Below are positions 1 through 10,778 of a stretch of 64,000 nt of DNA, one piece after another. A program made the position numbers and the translations under genes. This DNA comes from Tieghemiomyces parasiticus (taxonomy: Eukaryota; Kickxellomycota; Dimargaritomycetes; Dimargaritales; Dimargaritaceae). Under the pieces are notes generated by a model. It worked only from the letters and a program-made list of their open reading frames with translations. It was not told the origin of the DNA and made no database searches. The stretch spans positions 1-64,000 of the forward strand of contig JANBPT010000056.1 in NCBI GenBank assembly GCA_027575765.1, in the 5' to 3' direction. Numbering within the stretch: the stretch's first letter is position 1; each line of letters opens with the position of its first letter.

Positions 1-188
1 TAGAAACCTTGTTTATCGCGTTATTAATCAAACCCTTCTTTATCAAAAGCATCCGACAATTCTTTGTTGAGTGCCACAAGCTATATATATTAAGACGAAG
101 GACCCATTGCATAAAAGCATCGTAGGAGAGAAAAGGAAGTTCTTGTACCATCTTTTACTCCATAAACACCATTCGCAGCGATCTAACA

Positions 189-832
189 ATGACCGAACGC
201 ACCAGTGTTTCCCCTGGCTACACCCCGCAAAAACGAGGCCCGTTTAACATCTCGTCTTCCCGCCCAGGAAAGTACCGTCACCGGAGGCACCGAGGAGCCT
301 GGCGCGGATTCGTCGGACGGAGCCGACCCTACATAAGAGTAGGCTTACGACGGATTTTATTGAGGAGATCTTTGCACGGCGTATACAGCAGGACTGGTTT
401 GTAAAGGAGGGTGGGGAATGGTCTTAGTCTCGGCGGGGTGCCGAGGTAGTGTATGGGTTTGATCGAGGTCCAATTAGCCGTGGGGCTTTGCAATAGGCTG
501 AGGAGGAATAATTACAAGCGGTACTGTTAGTTAATGGTAAGAAGTAGGGCATTAGGATTTAGGTGGCAAAGGGCGGAGATGAACTGTGGCCTGTACTGCA
601 TTGGTGGGGCGAACTTTGCTATCTGCAACGGCCTGGAGTGTCGCTGGTGACTGATGGTTGTCGGGGCCTACATTTCGGCTACCACACTAACCTCTGGATG
701 TTGGATTATGGGGCGGAAATAACCAAGTGTAAATATTTAAATGTTTCAATGCAGTGCCTTCCAACTACCGGGCGGACATGTACCCATTCGGTACTGCCGT
801 GCGCCTCAGGGCCATTTGGGTATATTTCTTAA
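189..832 (+). pseudogene. decayed coding remnant with in-frame stops
   Basis: An ATG at 189 opens a 71-codon frame. From about 263 to 832 a different single frame reads protein-like text interrupted by five stops: TAG near 425, then TAG, TAA, TAG and TAG before 563. It then runs open for 89 codons. Islands such as TTDFIEEIFARRIQQDWF and ELWPVLHWWGELCYLQRPG look coding in composition. None of the five internal stops is TGA, so each could descend from CAG or CAA by a C-to-T change. I do not recognise the family. A stretch near 800 (RAPQG in another frame) faintly recalls Ty3-type reverse transcriptases but is too short to call. It could be a transposon relic or an intron-containing gene that I cannot splice. 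Confidence 0.25.
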
Positions 833-1179
833 CCGATTAATGCCTGAGCCATACCGTGCCAACTGGTTAAAATAGGGTGTTACGTTGAACTATATGGTAC
901 CTAAACCATTGGCTTGATCATTTCTCAGTAGAACCTGAGATTTGATAGCATGTTTTTATATCCAGCCCAATAACTGAAATATATAATCGCATATACACCT
1001 CATGATTGATTCAGCATCAAGAGCGTTGCTATCAAAATACGGAACCACCCTGTAGGTAAGGCATGTAACAATGCCTTTTTCTTCGCTAATGGCATGGTTT
1101 GTAATATATATCATTATATACACCAAACGTATCAGTGATAGCAGCAGGTTCCAATAAGGTACTACCTCGTCCTCTGCAT

Positions 1180-3003
1180 TCAATGGAACGACATGGTCCG
1201 TTTACGACGTGGTGGCGACGATAGTGGCGGAGTGACGGCATGCGCGGCAGGCACCGCCTGGGCCTCACCCGACTGGTCTAGAATAGCATCCAGAGTAAAC
1301 TCGATTGCACATCGGTTCCGAATCAGCGGGATTTCGGGCCAGGTGGCCTGCTCTCCCTTCAAAATCCAGTAGGGGAGGGAATCCGGGGTGGGGCTAGCAT
1401 ACATGTTGTAGAAATCCGTCAGCCGGAAGGTGGGTGCAATCACGGCGCTGGCGGCAGTCCGTTCAACGGTGAAACTTTCGAGGGCGGCTGGGAGTAGACG
1501 CAGTTGGCGGAGCTGGGCCAGTCGATGCTGGAGCTCGTCAGTCACGAGTCGACCGGCCAACCGGCCGAGACGCACCGCCAGCGAGCCCAAGATGGACACC
1601 AAGTTGGTAGGGGACAAGCGGTGATGGTCCGGGTGGTGACCGAGTGGTGCAGGCGGTGACGACCAGAGCGGGAGGCGACGCGGACTAGCATCCGAGACGA
1701 TACTGTGGTTGACGTTGAACAGTTCGGCTAGGCGAGTGTACGGCTGGCGCGGGTCGGATACATCGACTAGGTCATCGTCGTCGTCGTCGTCACCGCAGTA
1801 GTAGTCATAGTCGCCAACGGGGCCGCATTGACCCCCGGATTTACTGGTGGGGATGGCCGCACCGGGTGGATGCCAGGCGGCCAAAGTACCGTGGGCGTCC
1901 TTGACGAGCAGATCGCCGCGTTCAAAGAGGCCCAAGGCGGCGGTGGACGCGCAGGCGGCACTCCAGATGACCACATTGGGCGCAGTCAAGTAGTTGAGCA
2001 GCTGCGGGGGTTCGTGGCGACGGTAGGGCGCCACCTTGATATTGAGGATGCGGCCGGTCTTGGCGTAGGCCTCGGCGAACGTCGTGTCACCGATATTGTC
2101 TCGAGTACAGTCCTCCAGTACGCGAACGTTGAGGAGGTACCCAAACTTTAGCAGGCGATTCAGCTTCCGCGCCACATGACCGCGCCGGGCCACCCGGCGA
2201 AAGGCGGACAGGTCGATCCGAGCGGTGCTGAACAGGTCCGGTAGCTCGGCATCGCTGTGGCAGCAGATGAGGGCGGCGATGAGGGACCCCACCGCGGTGC
2301 CGTAGATGATGCGTGGGAGTAGACGATTCTCCCACAGGGCCTTAGCCACCCCGAGGTGACACAGACCGAACGTTGATCCGCCGTTCAGCACGAGAACGGT
2401 CCGGCCATAGCATTGGCGGGTATCATAGAAGAAGGAGGCCTTGAGGTGGCGCGGCACGGCCGGCCCCGTCGCATCGCGGATGCAGGTGAGGATGTGGACC
2501 ACCCGGCGGGTATACTCCTCGACGAGAATTTTGGTGCCCGCGGCAGCCCGGGTGAAGAGCACGGGTTCGTTCAGGCCGCCCAGGTTACGGACTAGGCCGG
2601 ACCGCAGGAGGAAGAGCATCCCGGTGAGATCCTGAGTCAAGTCAAACTCGCACAGCTGGGCGAGTCGGGCGTCGATGAGACGGTGGTCGTAGTGCGAGGA
2701 GAGCGGGTTACGTCGCCAGTCGTCATTACCCTGCAGGCGATCCCACTCTAGAGCGCCAGTGTACCAACTCGCGTAGTCGTAGGCTGTTACCAGTCGCCGT
2801 TGTAGGTCCCCGCTGGGGGATGGGCGCGCCAGGCGGGCGTAGAAGCACTCGCCCCAGTAACGGAGGACCTCAGCCCAAAGGTAGACCCACGCCAGCAGTA
2901 CCGATATGCAGCTGTTAAAGGCGCGCCGAAACCAGCGCCGGCCTGCGGAATGAGGATAGACAGATAACGGAGGCATACGTGACGGGATAACGGTGATGGT
3001 CAT
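1180..3003 (-). CDS. patatin-like (Tgl3/4/5-type) lipase-family protein, nucleophile missing
   Basis: 607 aa, one exon, ATG at 3003. The N-terminal hydrophobic stretch (residues about 28-58) and the following helical region match the DUF3336 part of fungal triacylglycerol lipases, which act on lipid droplets. The patatin core begins with the oxyanion-hole loop NGGSTFGLCHLGV (207-219). The nucleophile elbow, normally G-x-S-x-G, reads GTAVG (235-239): Ala237 (codon GCG) stands where the catalytic Ser should be. The usual Asp-Gly motif ahead of the conserved RLAELFNVNH (424-433) is also altered to VDVSD and is preceded by an Asp7 run (405-411) encoded by a trinucleotide repeat. Family membership is clear. 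Hydrolase activity is doubtful, so a structural or regulatory lipid-droplet role is inferred. An upstream coding exon near 3170-3200 cannot be excluded. Confidence 0.85.
   Translation of the reverse strand: MTITVIPSRMPPLSVYPHSAGRRWFRRAFNSCISVLLAWVYLWAEVLRYWGECFYARLARPSPSGDLQRRLVTAYDYASWYTGALEWDRLQGNDDWRRNPLSSHYDHRLIDARLAQLCEFDLTQDLTGMLFLLRSGLVRNLGGLNEPVLFTRAAAGTKILVEEYTRRVVHILTCIRDATGPAVPRHLKASFFYDTRQCYGRTVLVLNGGSTFGLCHLGVAKALWENRLLPRIIYGTAVGSLIAALICCHSDAELPDLFSTARIDLSAFRRVARRGHVARKLNRLLKFGYLLNVRVLEDCTRDNIGDTTFAEAYAKTGRILNIKVAPYRRHEPPQLLNYLTAPNVVIWSAACASTAALGLFERGDLLVKDAHGTLAAWHPPGAAIPTSKSGGQCGPVGDYDYYCGDDDDDDDLVDVSDPRQPYTRLAELFNVNHSIVSDASPRRLPLWSSPPAPLGHHPDHHRLSPTNLVSILGSLAVRLGRLAGRLVTDELQHRLAQLRQLRLLPAALESFTVERTAASAVIAPTFRLTDFYNMYASPTPDSLPYWILKGEQATWPEIPLIRNRCAIEFTLDAILDQSGEAQAVPAAHAVTPPLSSPPRRKRTMSFH
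1772..1791. repeat. trinucleotide repeat encoding an Asp run
   Basis: A (TCG/TCA)n microsatellite read on the minus strand as seven consecutive Asp codons inside the patatin-like gene, just before the region that normally carries the second catalytic residue. Confidence 0.8.
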
Positions 3004-4673
3004 TGAGGGGCGGAGGTATAATTGACAGGGGTATCCAATGTCGGGGAGTTAGGCGGCCTGAATGGCGGGCAAGTAACCGCTAGCTCCTTGCGGAGGCGTG
3101 GCGAAAGGTCGGGTGAGGTAAAGAAATGGGATGGGTGAACCGTATTTACGTACCTAGCACCTTGCGACCGGTGGACCGACGTCGGCGATGGCCGTGGGTA
3201 TCCATATCGAGGCAGGCCCCGTAATAACAAGCGATATCGGTGCGATATCTAGAAGTGGACGGGTGGGAAATCCCAGCGGATGCAGTGGTGGAATCGGCAG
3301 ATGGAGGTGGGAAGCGCCACCACAAGGAAGGGGAGAGGGTAAAGGCTGGCCTGTGAAATGGTGAGGGGCTGGCGATCAAGCCTCGGTCGGAGCAGGTTTG
3401 TTTATATAGAGGACCAAAGGAGGAAGGAGGGTAATGGCCTAAGAGTATATGTATCCCAACCTGGCCTCATAAATGTGCGGAATCAAATAGGGAATCCAGT
3501 GCAAGGCATTGGGTGAGAGAGAAGAGGTAGACCGGGGGCTAATGGACGACTATTTAAGAGGAGGCACAAGTCAAAAGGAGCACCGGTGAGCCCTGAAGCT
3601 ACTGTCAAGTGCGAGCAGTGACGGGGCAAGGATAGATACCAACAGCGCTGGTGCCATACAGGCTTGCGGCGGTAGAGAATCTAAGCCTGGGAAAGAAAAG
3701 GCGCCATGGGTCAAGTGCCGAGGCCTCGTGGCGAACATGCTAGGTCTCGGACAAACGACGGGCGGTTAGGTGGGATGACGGGCGGAGAGATACACGCACA
3801 CGAAACTGGGGGATGATGGCCTAGAAGCTTTTACGGTCCCGGACTACGGGCCACCGTATGCAAGTATTGGGCAATCAAGTCCAATGACAGTAAGCGCCTG
3901 AGGGCCAGGAAGAAGCGACTCTATAGAAGTAGTTATATATATATATATAAATCCACGGCCGAAAACAAAGGAGAGGGGAGGCTTAAGAGTGTTACTAGTC
4001 ATGGCCCCGGGGCCAACCTTAGTTAAATGGTTGATATAATATCCATAGGCGGTATCTGGCAGCAACAGGTTGGCTAGGCGTAAGACGAGACACTGACTGT
4101 CAACAACAACCTTTCCCCTTTCCCGACGGGATCGCCGGTCTACAAGTCTGGTGACCCCCCTAAGGCTCGGGCAGTGACACGTGAAAATGACAGGAGATGC
4201 GGGGGAGTGTGGGCGGAGGGGAAGGTCGGATGACAAGCGCGGCTGAGCTTACCTTCGCCCTGCAGTGGTTGAGCTTCAGTTTGGACATTTCGCACCCCTT
4301 GGGGGCTGGCCACAGGCGTGTGCAACATATAGGCGACCGGGCCTAGCCCAGGTATTACAAGTTGCGCTCCTCCCTCGCCCCTTTTTGACAAACAAAGATG
4401 CAGACGCTGGCCGGTAGGCACATCCCTTTATCAAGGCATAGTTACCGACAAGTAGGTTGGCCCCTGAGATGAAAGCGGCGACCCGCGTGTGATCTCTCGC
4501 CTCCCCCCTGCCCTCGGTATGGCATCACGATCGATGGGATCTGACGCACATTTAGTAATGGAAACCCGAAAGAATGGGTAAATAGAGTATTGATCATTAA
4601 TATATTATATAAGTTAGGACGGTACAGATAATAAACATATACCTATAATAAAGAGTACACACCTACCACGCCA
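3004..4673. other. spacer, no gene recognised
   Basis: A 1.67-kb region between the patatin-like gene and ERG3. It holds a (TA)n run at about 3934-3949 and only short, biased ORFs on either strand. The minus-strand part next to 3003 is pyrimidine-rich, as expected for the leader of the patatin-like gene. I see no recognisable protein or RNA. Confidence 0.5.
3934..3949. repeat. (TA)n microsatellite
   Basis: An uninterrupted alternating TA run in non-coding DNA. Confidence 0.8.
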
Positions 4674-5567
4674 TCAAGCGGTTTTGGTCTTGCTCGCCTC
4701 GAGGGTGGGCAACATGGACTCAACATCCTGGGCCTGGGACTTGTGCACGACCTTGGAGTTGCGGAGCTCGCGGTCGGTGACCTCGGCGGGCGGGTACCGA
4801 TGGGACCCGAACGCACGGTCCCACAGGGTGAAGTACTGCCCGTAGTTGTAGTTAAAGTAAATGTGGTGGACGGTATGGTGGGCGGAGCCGTTGATGAACG
4901 AGTTGGTTGTCAGGTATTCCCCGTCGTGGATCATGACGGTCCAGATGTTGACAAACACAAACAGGCCCAGGTACAGAAACTTGTGGACGGGGAACACGAA
5001 CACACTGAGGTGGTACGGGACAGACTGGAGGTACCCATCGAGGAAGTGGAAGGCGAAGGCGGCGAACGGCGTGGGGATGATCCACTTGTGGTGTGGCTTG
5101 TGGATCTTGGCGTAGATGAGTCGGTGGTGGAGCAGCCGGTGGACCCAGTAGATACCGAAATCGGTAAACAGTAGGAACAGGAGGATCGACAGGAAAAAGT
5201 AGGGCCAGCCGTACGTCGCCACGCTGTCGTAGACACGGGAGTAGCCCCGGATTTCGAGGATAAACCACGGGACAGTGAGTAAGGTCATGGGCAAAAAGGC
5301 CTTCGTGGCCGCCTGAATTTCCTGCCGGATCTGGTTCTTAAGGAACTTGGGGTGCTGCTCGAGCGTCCGATCAAACACTAGGTAATAGGAGAGCGGTGAG
5401 ACGGTGAAATAGAGCAGGTTGATGCCCAGGTCTACCGCGATGGTCAGCGTGAGGAACTGACGCAGCAGGTTGCCCGAGTCCAGGTATGGCAGGCTCGTAT
5501 GCGCCGCCACGTACTGGTACACCGACTCGGCGGCGTAGTAGTCGACGTACTCGAGAAACACGTCCAT
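4674..5567 (-). CDS. ERG3: C-5 sterol desaturase
   Basis: 297 aa, one exon, ATG at 5567. This ER membrane di-iron enzyme introduces the C5-C6 double bond of episterol during ergosterol synthesis. The fatty-acid hydroxylase superfamily histidine clusters are intact: HRLLHH (143-148), HKPHH (156-160), His214 in the IHDGEY segment, and HHTVHH (230-235). Hydrophobic segments around 38-64, 92-104, 121-141 and 187-213 fit the usual four-helix layout, and the length is close to the family norm. The C-terminus ends in KTKTA with no obvious dilysine signal. Transcription runs away from a long spacer upstream. There is no sign of truncation. Confidence 0.95.
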   Translation of the reverse strand: MDVFLEYVDYYAAESVYQYVAAHTSLPYLDSGNLLRQFLTLTIAVDLGINLLYFTVSPLSYYLVFDRTLEQHPKFLKNQIRQEIQAATKAFLPMTLLTVPWFILEIRGYSRVYDSVATYGWPYFFLSILLFLLFTDFGIYWVHRLLHHRLIYAKIHKPHHKWIIPTPFAAFAFHFLDGYLQSVPYHLSVFVFPVHKFLYLGLFVFVNIWTVMIHDGEYLTTNSFINGSAHHTVHHIYFNYNYGQYFTLWDRAFGSHRYPPAEVTDRELRNSKVVHKSQAQDVESMLPTLEASKTKTA

Positions 5568-8381
5568 GGCGGGAAAAGAGGGACCAGGGGCGCGAAAGCA
5601 GAGCTAGGGTATGCGCTAGGTGAAGGTGGGGTGGTGAGTGAGGCGGCACGCTGCCAAAGAGAAGCAATACTTAGGGATGAGCTTCGTGGGAGGAGGGAGG
5701 GGGGTCGCTACGCTGATCAGCCCATAGAATTCTGGAGGGATTCGGATTGCCACACCTTTGGGACAGCTTCGAGTGCAGGCGTGTCTCGTGGGGCTTTGAC
5801 GAGGAGCGGGTAGAGTGGCGTGGGGCTCAGTGCTCCGGTCTAATAATGAAAAGTTAATCGCAGCGGTGCACAGACCTTGGGGTGGGAGCTTGAGAAAGTC
5901 TGGAGAAAGTTGAGCCACAATACTCGGCAGATAAACGTTGGATAAGCGTGGCCTGGACCGAGACTGTAGAGCAACCCTATGTCGGGTGGTCGAAAAGTAA
6001 GTGGAGGTAGCCTGAGGAGAGTGAGGGGGGAGGCGTCACAGGGCACGAATGCGTAAGAGAAGTAGAGCAAGGAAGGGGGGAATCGGGAAGGTGCGGGCGT
6101 TGCTAAGTGGTTAAGTAGGCGGCTGGCAAACCAGCAGAGCAGTTACAGGTGGGGGCGGCTTGTGAAAGAAACGACTTGAGGCGGTGGAAAAGATGGTCGG
6201 GCTGGATTGAGGGGAACAGAGGCGCTAGTGCAACTCGGGCGGGACACGGGGTGGCACACAGATGGATGGCGTGTTTTTACATGGCAAGCGAGCAAGGCGC
6301 AGAGAGGGCGCGGGAGGGCAGGAGGCGCCGGATGACACCGGGTGTGTGCGTGAACGCGCGGCAGATTGCCGTAGTCTCCCGGGACATTAACTCTTACCCC
6401 TCAGCTCCCCGACTTCTCACCCAGCAGCCCCCTCCTCCACCCTCGGCCCGTCTACACAATTACACCATTCTGTCGGAACCCACTCTGTGGCAAACCGCAC
6501 TTGCTCGAGAACTACATGTCAGGCCACTTTGATAGTTATCTCCCCTCGACCACTGCAACACAGAAAGGATCGGCGGCAACAGACGGTCGAATGTGTAAAT
6601 ATTCCTCAACTTCTCCTTGATCACTCCCTTCCCCCTTGACTAGCAGGAATGAATATAAGGGGGGAGGGAATTGCAGAGGGGGCCTATAGATCCAGGCGTT
6701 GGGCCTTAGGGAAGACTGGGCGAATGTAAGCCCTCGACTATATAAATTGCGTTACCACATCTGCGCCATACGTTCGACGCGCTAGTATCAAATTTTAGAC
6801 GTTGTTGCACTAGCTTACATTTTTCTGGCATCATCCACAACCTGCCCTGGTGGCTATCAACACGTGGTACTTAACCCCCTCCCTGCCTTCAAAAAAAAGT
6901 GATGTATACGCGCAGCGCCCGGATGGAAAACAAGGTGGCGCCACCTGTGGCACGGCGGGCATGGGGCCCAATGATATCAACTGTGCTTGTTCATAGGCTG
7001 GAGAAACATGGCAGCCTTGGGTATACAAGCCAACCATTGGTAATCAGGGTAAGGTGGGAGAGCGAGGGGGAGGGGAGAGGTGATCGATTGCCCTTCCCTC
7101 CCCCTGCCTGTGGCCCTGTCCAATGGTTTACTCCATGGAGGAACTTCAAGCGTCGTCAAGGCGGCAGCAACTGCATTCTAAGTATGCTGCTGCTACCGAC
7201 TTACGCGCCCCAGCTCGGCTCGTCGTAAATCCAGCTGAACTAGAAAAGTACGTCGTTCCACATTAATGCCCCTGGTATGCACGTCATCAGGCAGGCAGTG
7301 GTCTTTGTCTATATAAACATTAACTTCAGCCCTTCGAAGTGCGTTCTACCATGTGGGGCTAGCCGATTTATGCGCAGCTTTCACACGTGCAGTCATTTCC
7401 ACGTTACTCACCAGACTCCAATGGATCAGAGCTAGCATCATGTGGGGTCTGTAGTCTCGGGAGTTCCCCTGAACTCCTCGTTTCTTCATTCTCAAAGGGA
7501 GCCCCTGGCCCATCGGCGCGGTGGGTAAGGGTAGCTATCCTCTATTTGGCCGGCCAATGTTTATTGCCAGCAGACCGGTCTTATCAGATCCGTCGTCACT
7601 CCGTGACGCGCCAAACCGGAGCTGTCCACTCGGCACCCCGGGCCTGAATGGTGGTTCCTCGGGTCTACTCGATAGGCCTCAGGGAACCCCTCGCCTCCAG
7701 GTCTAGTAACGCTAGTCTGGACTTTTGGCCAGACAGCCCTATCGTGGTACTACGGGTCTCCATCATATGGTCTTGCTAGGCAGCCATATAATACTACATG
7801 GGTGATGTATTGATAGAAAGGATAAGGGGTGACGCGGCCCAAGGAGAATAATGGTGGCAAAGTGTATCAATCAGACAATACTGTAAAGAAATCGACATCA
7901 GATAGCGTTGATGTCAAGAGATGGAGAAGTACACAGAGTTATATATGTACATGTAATTAACGAGGCAAAACAGCGGGAACTATCTAACAAGCTAGGGGAA
8001 TGGTGGTGGGACTGGGATGAGGGGAGATGGAAGGGAAGAGTGGGCGGAAGGGTCCAGGTTTTGAATGTAGTGGGGAGAGAGGGGGATTGTGAATAGGGGG
8101 TGCGGGCACTGAAGAAGCAAATGAAGTAGAAGGTTATGCGGGAACGGAGTGGCATGGGGATGCAAGACAGAAAGTAAAATATAAAAAAAGGCGAGAGGAT
8201 ATTAGCAGAGACGCAGGGTACGGAGAGAGAGAGAGAGAGGGCAGACTAGACGGCCTTAATAATTACGCGGGAAAGAGAGAGAGACAAACAGACGAGACGA
8301 TACTATATATGTGAGAATGGAGACGTAGAGGGAATGGCTGGAGGTTGCGGCTGGCAGGGGCGGCGGTACAGGTCAATTCAT
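5568..8381. other. 2.8-kb spacer, no gene recognised
   Basis: Both flanking genes are on the minus strand, so the ERG3 end of this region should hold its promoter. ORFs here are short and low in complexity. A TATA-like TATATAAATT occurs near 6740, and a (GA)n tract lies at 8223-8239. The rest shows nothing recognisable. Confidence 0.5.
8223..8239. repeat. (GA)n microsatellite
   Basis: An uninterrupted GA run just downstream of the phosphatase gene stop, probably in its 3' region. Confidence 0.8.
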
Positions 8382-10778
8382 CTAGTTCTGGATGGATTGG
8401 AGGACGCTATCGACGCGCTCCTGCATGCGATACTTCGTGTCGATATGGGGGCGCACGTCGTCAACGCCGACCAAGGTCTCAAGGAAATCGCCCACGGTGC
8501 GCAGCTCGTTGTCGCCGGGGTCCTGGTACCAGCTGACAATAGGAATCCCGTTGGATACCTGGTACCCAAACACTTGTGGTGAATTGTCTACGATGACCAC
8601 CTTGGACAGGTCGCGACCGAGCAGACTCAGGTCTTTGAGGTACGACCCGGCGAGTTCCAGGCACGAGTCACGGAATAGACGGTGGCGGATCAGGTTGCGC
8701 TGCGGGTCCAGCAGGTTGAGCAGGCGGTCGGCATAGGCCTTTTGAGACGCTGTAAAGATCACCACCTCGAAATGCTGGGCCATGCGTTCCAGGAATTCGA
8801 GGTACCCGGGGCGCAGCCGGCACCGGACCGTGAACTCCTGGCCCTTGTTCTCAACCATGAAGGTAAAGTCGGCGGGAAAGTTAGCCAATGTCGAGCAGTG
8901 AACCAGGGTTTCGTCCAGGTCGAGCACCAGGGTGATGGGTGGCGAGGACCGCGTCTTGCGCGGAAGCAGGAACGGCCGGATGTGCAGGTCGCGCGGAACT
9001 GGGGGCAGGGCAGCGATGAAGCTGTACACCGCCTCCTCCTGGCGCTGGAGAGTGAGTGCGTCTAGCGTGGCCGGATCGTATGCGGCGTCCTCGTCCTCGT
9101 CCTCCTCTTCGTCATCCTCCTCAGTGGGGACGGACGACGTGGTGGTGGTAGTCGAGTCGGTGGAGGTCAAATGCTCGGTGGAAGCGGCCGTGGTGTCGAC
9201 CCCGGACACCCCACCTACGTTGGCTAGGTGCGGGTAGTAATTGGCAAAGTGGTTTACAAACATGGTCGCATCGGTTGTCCCGGTTGCAAGCGGAGCTGGT
9301 GCGGCGAATGCTCCGGTGGTGGTGGCACCGGCCGCGTCGGCGTGGGACGTGGCTGGGGCAACGTACAGGTCTGGGTGAGCGGCGACGAAGGCGTCCAACG
9401 CGGCCGTATCGTAAGTGCTGACATCGCTACTGGCCGGCGTCGGCGTGATGCCACGGAAAAAGTTGAGCATGGGCGAGAAGAGGGACTGCAGGGGCGCGAA
9501 GGTGCCGCCGCTTGACGTCAAATCGATGCCCGACGACGGCGGCGCGAGATCACTAGTGACAGAAGAACCAGGCGGAGCTGCGGTCGACAACCCGGCGTCG
9601 AACCCGCTGATTGTGGAGAGGTCGTAGCCCAAATACGCGCTGGCATCGATCGGGAAGGCCTGACTGACCTCGTAGCTGGAGAGGGCGGACCACTCGGGAA
9701 GGGTGTGGGATGGTAGGAGGGAAACGGGTAACGGGGCTGGGCCGGGTGGAGGCGCCGATATCGAAGACAAGGTAACCGAGGCGGCGGCGCTGGCGTGCGG
9801 CTTGAGGGCCAAGGCGGCGAGCGGCTGGGTTGGGGGACGAGCTGAACCGGTCGTCTGAGTAGAGTCCATTGGAAAGGGGCCGGCCGTATTAGGCGTCGAG
9901 GTGGAGGCTTCACCGGAGGCGGGTGCAGCGGAAGTGGACCGACACCGCGCCACCAAGGCCGATGCGCGGGATTCGTCTCCATCAGGATAAAGCGAAGTAG
10001 TCGCGGTGTGCAACGCCGGCTGCGGGACCGTGGCGGCGGAGAGGGACCGTGCCTTACGCATGAGGGCCGGATTAGGGGAGGAGGTGATGAAGCTCGGGAT
10101 GCCGTTGGCCGAGTCCTCTTCCTCGTCAACCGACGGAGTCGATTCTAACTTCGACGAGGTCCTGACGGTAGTGGTGGTGGTGGTGGTGGTTTGAACAGCA
10201 ATCTGGCCCTTGGACCCACGGGCCCGCGCGGATAGCTTGTGCCGGGGTCCTGTTGGAGGTAGCGCTGCGTTGGCGGTGGCCGTAGTCGAAGTCACCACAG
10301 TCACCTTGGAGCGACCTACTCGGGACCGCGCTACATCCCGTGGGGGTTCCGGAGCAGAGTCATCAGACGCGTCTGACTCGCTAGTGTTGGGTGTGGCGGC
10401 ACGGCGCCGGCGCTTGGTATCGCCTTGGTCCGTCTCGGTCGGAGTGGAAGATTCAGGTGTATCAGGTCGCTCGGCTTTGCGCTTGGTGGTCCGAACAGCC
10501 GGTGAAGGAGCAGTGCCAGTGGAACTCGACTGACTAGCCTTGCGGACGGGCCGTTTGCTTGGATGTGGTAGGGTGGGATTCGTCAGGTCGTCCGGGGTGG
10601 GCGTACGGGCCGTCCGGGGGCGAGTGGAGGTTTCCCGTGTGCGCTTGCCAGTGACGGCGGCCGTCGGTGAGCGGAGGAGGGCCGCGTCGGCGGTAAAACC
10701 TGCCACAGATTTAGCGATGGCGGTGCTGCATTGGAGGCTACGTGACCGGGTCTGGCGCGGACTGAAAGGGGCGGTCAT
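8382..10778 (-). CDS. CTDSPL2/SCP-type FCP1-homology phosphatase with long disordered N-terminus
   Basis: 798 aa from the first in-frame ATG at 10778. The frame stays open about 27 codons upstream to a TAG, so an upstream exon is possible. The last 182 residues form a complete FCP1-homology (HAD) phosphatase domain. It has the DLDETLVHCS nucleophile motif (Asp near residue 620), the hydrophobic segment ending IFTAS, and VIVDNSPQVFGYQ, followed by NGIPIVSWYQDPGDNEL and a DVRPH tail typical of the CTDSPL2/SCP branch rather than FCP1. The first 600 residues are Ser/Thr/Pro/Ala-rich with a basic KRKAERP-type patch, a poly-Thr run and an acidic run, and so are predicted disordered. The likely role is protein serine/threonine dephosphorylation, possibly of RNA polymerase II CTD or nuclear substrates; the substrate is inferred. 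Confidence 0.88.
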   Translation of the reverse strand: MTAPFSPRQTRSRSLQCSTAIAKSVAGFTADAALLRSPTAAVTGKRTRETSTRPRTARTPTPDDLTNPTLPHPSKRPVRKASQSSSTGTAPSPAVRTTKRKAERPDTPESSTPTETDQGDTKRRRRAATPNTSESDASDDSAPEPPRDVARSRVGRSKVTVVTSTTATANAALPPTGPRHKLSARARGSKGQIAVQTTTTTTTTVRTSSKLESTPSVDEEEDSANGIPSFITSSPNPALMRKARSLSAATVPQPALHTATTSLYPDGDESRASALVARCRSTSAAPASGEASTSTPNTAGPFPMDSTQTTGSARPPTQPLAALALKPHASAAASVTLSSISAPPPGPAPLPVSLLPSHTLPEWSALSSYEVSQAFPIDASAYLGYDLSTISGFDAGLSTAAPPGSSVTSDLAPPSSGIDLTSSGGTFAPLQSLFSPMLNFFRGITPTPASSDVSTYDTAALDAFVAAHPDLYVAPATSHADAAGATTTGAFAAPAPLATGTTDATMFVNHFANYYPHLANVGGVSGVDTTAASTEHLTSTDSTTTTTSSVPTEEDDEEEDEDEDAAYDPATLDALTLQRQEEAVYSFIAALPPVPRDLHIRPFLLPRKTRSSPPITLVLDLDETLVHCSTLANFPADFTFMVENKGQEFTVRCRLRPGYLEFLERMAQHFEVVIFTASQKAYADRLLNLLDPQRNLIRHRLFRDSCLELAGSYLKDLSLLGRDLSKVVIVDNSPQVFGYQVSNGIPIVSWYQDPGDNELRTVGDFLETLVGVDDVRPHIDTKYRMQERVDSVLQSIQN
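10169..10190. repeat. (GTG)n repeat encoding poly-Thr
   Basis: A trinucleotide run within the disordered N-terminal part of the phosphatase gene, read on the minus strand as consecutive ACC codons. Confidence 0.75.

Noticed and set aside
6090..6165. tRNA-like stretch (GTGGTTAAGT and an anticodon-loop-like CTGGCAAACCAG)
   Set aside because: There is no T-arm consensus and the acceptor stem does not pair; not a tRNA.
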